Assembly: GCA_035762175.1 (NCBI GenBank)
Contig: DASTPP010000239.1
Location: 1-28,892, forward strand
Direction of reading: 5' to 3'
DNA from: DASTPP01 sp035762175
Lineage (GTDB): Bacteria; Myxococcota_A; Polyangia; Polyangiales; Polyangiaceae
DNA: 28,892 nucleotides
Shown one piece after another: positions 24,503 to 28,892 of the stretch. The notes beneath the pieces are model-generated. The model worked only from the letters and a program-made list of their open reading frames with translations. It was not told the DNA's origin and searched no databases. Numbering within the stretch: the first letter of the stretch is position 1; each line of letters begins with the position of its first letter. A program made the position numbers and the translations under genes.

Positions 24503-24751
24503 GGCGCGTAGACCAAGCACGCGACCAGGGGGTGCGCAACTGCGCCCGTGGTAGACGGCGGCCAAAGAACGCCGCGGGGGCCGCCACCAGAACGTATCGT
24601 CGCCCGAAGTCTCGTGCGCATTCTTGGGGGGGCCGCACCGCCGCCGTCGGGCGCGGGGCCTGCGAGCAAGGGTCGACCCATCGGGCGGTCGTTTCGCACC
24701 AGAGTTGGCGTGCATTTCGCGCATCACAATGCGCCCTTCGTCGCTCGCCTC

Positions 24752-24760
24752 TGCTATGCT
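24752..24760 (+). promoter_or_regulatory. Possible extended -10 of the MNT-HEPN gene
   Basis: TGCTATGCT (24752-24760) fits an extended -10 about 24 bases before the ATG at 24784. No -35 hexamer is evident. The 281-base divergent spacer 24503-24783 must also hold the promoter of the Rpn-like gene, which I cannot place. Confidence 0.3.
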
Positions 24761-24783
24761 CTCGGCTCGGGGGTGCCGCACGA

Positions 24784-25953
24784 ATGAAGACCTCGCTCGA
24801 TCATTTGCCCGAGTCGAAGCGCGCGCAGCTCGACGCCATCGTCGGGCTCTTCCGCGAGCGGGTGCCGCTCGGCCTGCTGGTGCTCTTCGGCAGCCACGCC
24901 CGCGGCGACTGGGTCGACGACCCGAACACCGGCTACCAGAGCGACTTCGACCTGCTCGCCGTCGTGCGCGACCCGAAGCAGGCCGACGACGCGCGCCCCT
25001 GGCACGAGCTCGAGCGGGCCTTTCGCGAGGCCGCGAAGCCGACGCCGGTGACGCTCATCGCGCACGACCTCAAGTTCGTCAACCGCGAGATTCGCATGGG
25101 GCAGTACTTCTTCGGCGACATCGCCAACGAGGGGGTCTTGCTCTACGCGGGCGAGAAGCTCGACTTCGCCACGCCCAAGTCGCTCAACGCCCGCGAGCGC
25201 CTCGAGCTCGGCGAGCACAACTATGGCTACTGGTTTCATAGCGCGAGCGAGTTCTTTCGCGGCTGCCGCTACTACGTCGGCCGGGGCGAGCTCAGCCACG
25301 CCGCCTTTCTGCTGCACCAGGCGGCCGAGCGCTATTTTCACGCCGCCAGCCTCGTCTTGAGCGGGTACAAAGAGCGCACCCACGATTTGAACGCGCTCGG
25401 CCAGAAGGCGGCCGAGCAGCACCCCCTGCTCGTCGACGCCCTGCCCAAGACCGAGCCCGAAGACGAGCGCCTGCACACCTTGCTACGGAAAGCGTACATC
25501 GAGGCCCGGTACAAGAAGTCGTACCGCATCACCCTCGACGAGCTCGCGGCCTTGCAGGTGCGCGTGCTCGGGCTCGCCGCCCGCGTGCGCGAGGCCTGCC
25601 TCGAGAAGCTCGCCTCGCTCTGCGGCCCCGACGCCGTCAGCGCGTCGTTGCCCCTGCCGCCGACGCTCGACGAGCCGCCGCCGGCCGCGCCGCCCGACTG
25701 GGCGCGCGAGTACGGCGAAGCGCAGCGGCAAGAAGGGCTGCGCGAGGGCGAGGCGAAGGGCAAGGCCGAGGGGCTGCGCGAGGGCGAGGCGAAGGGCAAG
25801 GCCGAGGGGCTGCGGGCGGCGGTGCTCGATCTGTGCGAGGCGTTCGGCGTCGCGCCGACCGACGAGCAGCGCGCGCGGCTCGAGGCGATGGGGCTGGGCG
25901 AGCTCGAGGCGCTGCGGGCGGCAATCAAGCAGACCCGCCGCTGGTCGCGTTGA
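24784..25953 (+). CDS. MNT nucleotidyltransferase-HEPN fusion with Rpn-type C-terminal module
   Basis: The 389-residue protein fuses three parts. An MNT-type nucleotidyltransferase (about 15-125) has LFGSHARGDW (34-43, Gly36-Ser37) and SDFD (Asp54, Asp56). A HEPN domain (about 145-275) has HAAFLLHQAAERYFHAASLVL, the THDL turn (199-202) and AYIEARYKKSYRI. A Pro-rich linker leads to GLREGEAKGKAE twice (36-bp perfect DNA repeat) and a C-terminal module (345-387) that nearly equals that of the Rpn-like protein at 18015. MNT and HEPN pairs act as antitoxin and toxin or nucleotide-modifying systems. I see no confident RX4-6H RNase motif at the usual late position, so this HEPN may not be a nuclease. 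ATG 24784 gives the normal start. Confidence 0.85.
   Translation: MKTSLDHLPESKRAQLDAIVGLFRERVPLGLLVLFGSHARGDWVDDPNTGYQSDFDLLAVVRDPKQADDARPWHELERAFREAAKPTPVTLIAHDLKFVNREIRMGQYFFGDIANEGVLLYAGEKLDFATPKSLNARERLELGEHNYGYWFHSASEFFRGCRYYVGRGELSHAAFLLHQAAERYFHAASLVLSGYKERTHDLNALGQKAAEQHPLLVDALPKTEPEDERLHTLLRKAYIEARYKKSYRITLDELAALQVRVLGLAARVREACLEKLASLCGPDAVSASLPLPPTLDEPPPAAPPDWAREYGEAQRQEGLREGEAKGKAEGLREGEAKGKAEGLRAAVLDLCEAFGVAPTDEQRARLEAMGLGELEALRAAIKQTRRWSR
25735..25806 (+). repeat. Perfect 36-bp tandem duplication inside the MNT-HEPN gene
   Basis: Two identical 36-bp units (25735-25770, 25771-25806) encode GLREGEAKGKAE twice, followed by a third GLR start. The duplication keeps frame and lengthens the charged helix joining the HEPN domain to the C-terminal module. 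Identity at every base suggests a recent event. Confidence 0.9.
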
Positions 25954-25964
25954 CGCGAGGCCCG

Positions 25965-26185
25965 GCCCCCGACTGAAGTCGGGGGCAGCATACGCCCCTT
26001 CGTGCCGCGCGGCGTCCACGCGATTCGGAGGGCAAAGCCCGCCCCCTTGGCGGGGGCCGGGCTCCCGCGGGCTTCGTCTTCGGGGCGAGCACGCGAAGCG
26101 GCTCGCTTCGCGGGAGCCCTGCCTCCGGCAGGGCTTTACGCGCCGTTTCCGCGGGCGTTCGCTGCCCCCGACTTCAGTCGGGGGC
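25965..26185 (+). repeat. Structured palindromic element, copy 2
   Basis: Outer palindromes CCCCCGACTGAAGTCGGGGG (25966-25985) and the CTTCAG version (26165-26184) are reverse complements and extend inward over about 30 bp. Inner hairpins are at 26036-26063 (AGCCC/GGGCT stem), 26093-26111 (GCGAAGC/GCTTCGC) and 26115-26135 (AGCCCTGCC/GGCAGGGCT). Linkers TCGTGCCGCGCGG (26000-26012), GGGCGAGC..GCGAAGCG (26083-26100) and GCCGTTTCC (26142-26150) occur in the same order in the element at 19029-19314 read on its minus strand. It fills most of the 383-base spacer 25954-26336. Confidence 0.85.
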
Positions 26186-26336
26186 GTCTCGTCCTCGGGA
26201 CATCGAATCCCGGAAGCGGGGCGGACGGATGAGGCGCCCCCCCCGAAACGCCGGGCAAACGAGCCGGCGCGCGGCGGTACGGACTTCGCAATGAGGGGCC
26301 CCCGCCCCCCGTCCGGGCGTTGCCAGGGTGCCTGCC

Positions 26337-28778
26337 ATGCTCTCCGACATTCGCTTCGCCTTGCGGCTCTTCGCCCGCAGCCCCTTCTTCGCCGCCGCCG
26401 TGGTGCTCGTGCTGGGGTTGGGCGTGGGCGCCTCGACCACGGTCTTTACGCTGGTCGACGCGTACCTCGTCAAGCCGCTGCCCTTCCCCGAGCCCGAGCG
26501 CGTCGTTACGATTTGGTCGACGCGATCGCGAGACGCGAACGATCGGGGCCCGATGTCGGTGCCCGACCTGGTCGATCTCACCGCGCAGGCCCGCTCGTTC
26601 TCGCACCTCGCGGCCATCAAAGGCACGAGCTACAACCTGAGCGGGGGCGGCCGCGCCGACGCCTCGCCCGAGAGCGTCGAGGCGAGCCGGGTCGGGGCCG
26701 CGTTCTTTCCGCTGCTCGGCGTCGCGCCCGCGCTCGGGCGGGCGTTCACGCCCGACGAAGACACGCCCGGGCGCGATCAGGTCGTGGTGCTGAGCGACGG
26801 GCTCTTCCGGCGGCGCTTCAACAGTGACCCCGGCGTCATCGGCCGCACGGTCACGCTCGACGGCAAGCCCTACCAGATCGTCGGCGTGATGCCGCCGAGC
26901 TTCCGCATGCCGGTCGACCTACGCTCGAGCGGACCGCCCGATCTGTGGGTGCCGGCGGCCTTCTCGGGCGAGGGCGCGCGGCGCCGCGACTGGCACTCGT
27001 GGAACCTGCTCGGGCGCCTCGCCCCGGGCGTCTCGCTCGCGGCCGCCCGCGCCGATCTCGACGCCGTCGCGCGCCGCCTCGAAGAGGCGTACCCCGCGAC
27101 CAACGCGAGCTGGACCTTCCACCCGCTCTCGCTGCACGACTACTTCGCCGGCCCTGTCCGGCCCTCGCTGACGATGCTCTTCGTCGCGACGCTGCTCTTG
27201 CTGGTCATCGCGTCGGCGAACGTGGCGCTGCTCTTGCTGGCGCGGGCCTCGGCGCGCGAGGGCGAGGTGGCCGTGCGCGCCGCGCTCGGGGCCGACGGCT
27301 CGCGCCTCGTGCGGCAGTTCTTGGTCGAGAGCACGCTGCTCGCGCTCTTCGGCGGGGCCGTCGGCTACGCGCTCTCGTTCGTCGGCGTCGGGCTGGTCGC
27401 CGGCGGCTACCGCGGCGTCGCCCACGCGGCCCACGAGCTTCGCCCCGACGGGCGCGTGCTCGCCTTCTCGCTCGCGCTCGCCTCGCTCGCGGGCCTCGGC
27501 TTCGGGCTCGTGCCGGCGCTGCGCGCGTCGAAGGCCCGCCTCTACGAGCTCTTGAAGGGCAACGCCGGGCGCGCGACGGCGGGCGCCGGGGGGCGGCGGC
27601 TGCAGGGCGCGCTCTTGGTGGCCGAGGTGGCCCTGTCGGCCGTCTTGCTCGCCGGCTCGGCCGCCGTCGCCCGCGGCTTCTACCAGACGCTCAACCAGCC
27701 CCTCGGCTTCGACCCCTCGGGCACGCTCACCTTCACCGTGCACCTTCCGCCGGCGCGCTACCCCGACGCCGAGAGCACCCGCCGGCTCAGCGACGCCCTG
27801 CTCGAGCGGCTCCGCGCGCTGCCCTCGGTCAGGGCCGCGGGCATCGCCGACACGCTGCCGCTGACCGACTCGGGGCCGAACAACGGCGCCTTCGAGATCG
27901 AGGGACGCCCGCCCGCGCCCGAGGGCCAAGAAGCGATGATCGAGTACCGGCTCGCCGACGGCGGGTACTTCTCGGCCCTGCGCCTCCCGCTCCGCAGCGG
28001 GCGGCTCTTCACCGAGGCCGACCGCACCGACTCGGCGCCGGTCGTGATCGTCAACGAGACCTTCGCGCGACGGTACTTTCCGGGCGAGAACCCGGTCGGC
28101 AAGCGCATTCGCTGGACGCTCTTCGAGCAAGAGTGGCGCGAGATCGTCGGCGTCGTCGCCGACCTGCGCGACTCGGCCGCCGAGCCGGGCACCAAGCTTT
28201 CGTCGTTCGTGCCCTTCGCGCAAGCGGGCCGGCCGAACGCGCACGTCTCGTTCGCCCTGCGCACCGCCGGCGACCCCCGCGCGGTCGCCAACGCCGTGCG
28301 CGACGAAGTGGGACGGGTCGACGCCGACATGCCCCTCATCGACGTTCGCACCTTCGAAGAGCTCGCGACCGCGTCGCTCGCCGACCGGCGCTTCACGCTC
28401 GTGCTCGTCGCGGCCTTCGCCCTCTCGGCCCTCCTGCTCACCGCCCTCGGCCTCTTCGGCCTCGTCAGCTACCAGACCCGCCGCCGCTCGCGCGAGCTCG
28501 CCATCCGCATGGCCTTGGGCGCCGCCGGCCGCGACGTCCGCCGCCTCGTGCTGCGCGACACCTCGCGCCTGCTCGCCGCCGGCCTGCTGCTCGGCCTGCC
28601 CGCCGCCTTCGCCTCGGGCCGCCTGCTCGCCGCGAAGCTCGAAGGCATACCCCCCACCGACCCGCTCTCGCTCGCCGCGACGGCCCTCTTGCTCGGCCTG
28701 GTGGCGCTCGCCGCCGTGCTCGCGCCCGCGCGTCGCGCCGCCCGCACCCCGCCCGCCCTCGTCTTGCGCGACGAATGA
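26337..28778 (+). CDS. Duplicated FtsX/MacB-type ABC permease (ADOP family), copy 2
   Basis: The 813-residue permease parallels copy 1 from MLSDIRFALRLFARSPFF to RAARTPPALVLRDE, with the same two MacB-type periplasmic domains and two FtsX TM units, without gaps of any size. ATG 26337 is chosen to match copy 1; a GTG at 26328 would add three residues. The periplasmic parts differ most, while the TM parts are nearly the same, so the two may handle different cargo or form alternative complexes. No adaptor or ATPase gene is adjacent; it probably uses the ATPase encoded at 14430 or one to the right of the window. Confidence 0.93.
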   Translation: MLSDIRFALRLFARSPFFAAAVVLVLGLGVGASTTVFTLVDAYLVKPLPFPEPERVVTIWSTRSRDANDRGPMSVPDLVDLTAQARSFSHLAAIKGTSYNLSGGGRADASPESVEASRVGAAFFPLLGVAPALGRAFTPDEDTPGRDQVVVLSDGLFRRRFNSDPGVIGRTVTLDGKPYQIVGVMPPSFRMPVDLRSSGPPDLWVPAAFSGEGARRRDWHSWNLLGRLAPGVSLAAARADLDAVARRLEEAYPATNASWTFHPLSLHDYFAGPVRPSLTMLFVATLLLLVIASANVALLLLARASAREGEVAVRAALGADGSRLVRQFLVESTLLALFGGAVGYALSFVGVGLVAGGYRGVAHAAHELRPDGRVLAFSLALASLAGLGFGLVPALRASKARLYELLKGNAGRATAGAGGRRLQGALLVAEVALSAVLLAGSAAVARGFYQTLNQPLGFDPSGTLTFTVHLPPARYPDAESTRRLSDALLERLRALPSVRAAGIADTLPLTDSGPNNGAFEIEGRPPAPEGQEAMIEYRLADGGYFSALRLPLRSGRLFTEADRTDSAPVVIVNETFARRYFPGENPVGKRIRWTLFEQEWREIVGVVADLRDSAAEPGTKLSSFVPFAQAGRPNAHVSFALRTAGDPRAVANAVRDEVGRVDADMPLIDVRTFEELATASLADRRFTLVLVAAFALSALLLTALGLFGLVSYQTRRRSRELAIRMALGAAGRDVRRLVLRDTSRLLAAGLLLGLPAAFASGRLLAAKLEGIPPTDPLSLAATALLLGLVALAAVLAPARRAARTPPALVLRDE

Positions 28779-28824
28779 CCCCCGCCCGCCGCGCCGCCTG
28801 CACTCTGCCCGCCCTCTCTGCCTC

Positions 28825-28859
28825 CCCCCTCCCCCGGGAGGGGGGCCGGGGGGAGGGGG
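28825..28859. terminator. GC hairpin between permease copies 2 and 3
   Basis: CCCCCTCCCCC (28825-28835) pairs with GGGGGAGGGGG (28849-28859) around a 13-base G-rich loop, with a competing shorter palindrome centred on CCCGGG. It lies 47 bases after the copy 2 stop and 21 before the next ATG. There is no U-tract, so it may be an attenuator or dispersed GC repeat instead of a terminator. Confidence 0.4.
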
Positions 28860-28880
28860 CCGTCACCCCCGAGGCTCGCC

Positions 28881-28892
28881 ATGCTCGCTGAC
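28881..28892 (+). CDS. Start of a third ADOP permease (partial, cut by window end)
   Basis: Only ATGCTCGCTGAC (Met-Leu-Ala-Asp) is inside the window. It matches the first four codons of permease copy 1 (one silent difference) and lies 102 bases behind copy 2, with GAGG at 28871-28874 as ribosome site. Four codons are little evidence; the position and spacing in a permease series make the call. Confidence 0.55.

Overview
The window is about 29 kb of very GC-rich DNA with strong G/C third-position bias. Its gene content suggests a myxobacterium (Myxococcota, probably Polyangia/Sorangiineae-like): Hanks-type kinases with C-terminal PEGA modules, a TPR-PEGA exported protein next to a kinase, MacB/FtsX-type 'ADOP' permeases in series, and multi-copy Rpn-like PD-(D/E)XK proteins with EGKAEG repeats. 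The taxon is inferred from gene families only.

Left part (1-7430), mostly housekeeping and metabolism on the + strand: a superoxide-dismutase-like lipoprotein whose frame runs without a stop into an acyl-CoA dehydrogenase; a zinc-ribbon/two-TM protein overlapping a DNA methyltransferase gene, with a small 2Fe-2S ferredoxin behind it; a PAP2_3/inositol-phosphorylceramide-synthase-like membrane enzyme; and metK with a lysine-rich tail.

Middle (7871-18006), signalling and export: a PEGA-type Ser/Thr kinase, a PII protein (minus strand), a second kinase coupled to a TPR-PEGA exported protein, then an export operon made of a MacA/HlyD-type adaptor, a LolD/MacB-type ATPase, a small hydrophobic protein and a duplicated-FtsX permease (ADOP1).

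Right part (18007-26336), an accessory island of about 8.3 kb: an Rpn-like nuclease, a hypothetical protein with a collagen-like tail, a TIR-nSTAND1-TM-TPR protein, a second Rpn-like nuclease and, divergent from it, an MNT-HEPN protein whose C-terminal tail closely resembles that of the first Rpn-like protein. The island contains two copies, in opposite orientation, of a ~220-bp structured element whose hairpins carry compensatory base changes. Beyond it the permease series resumes: ADOP2 (26337-28778) and the first four codons of ADOP3 (28881 to the window edge). The simplest reading is a tandem permease array interrupted by a defence/mobile island.

A second theme is short tandem repeats (33-37 bp) in spacers, three of which begin at or overlap the stop codon of the preceding gene (metK, PII, TPR-PEGA). 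No rRNA, tRNA, CRISPR array or classical IS transposase was recognised.
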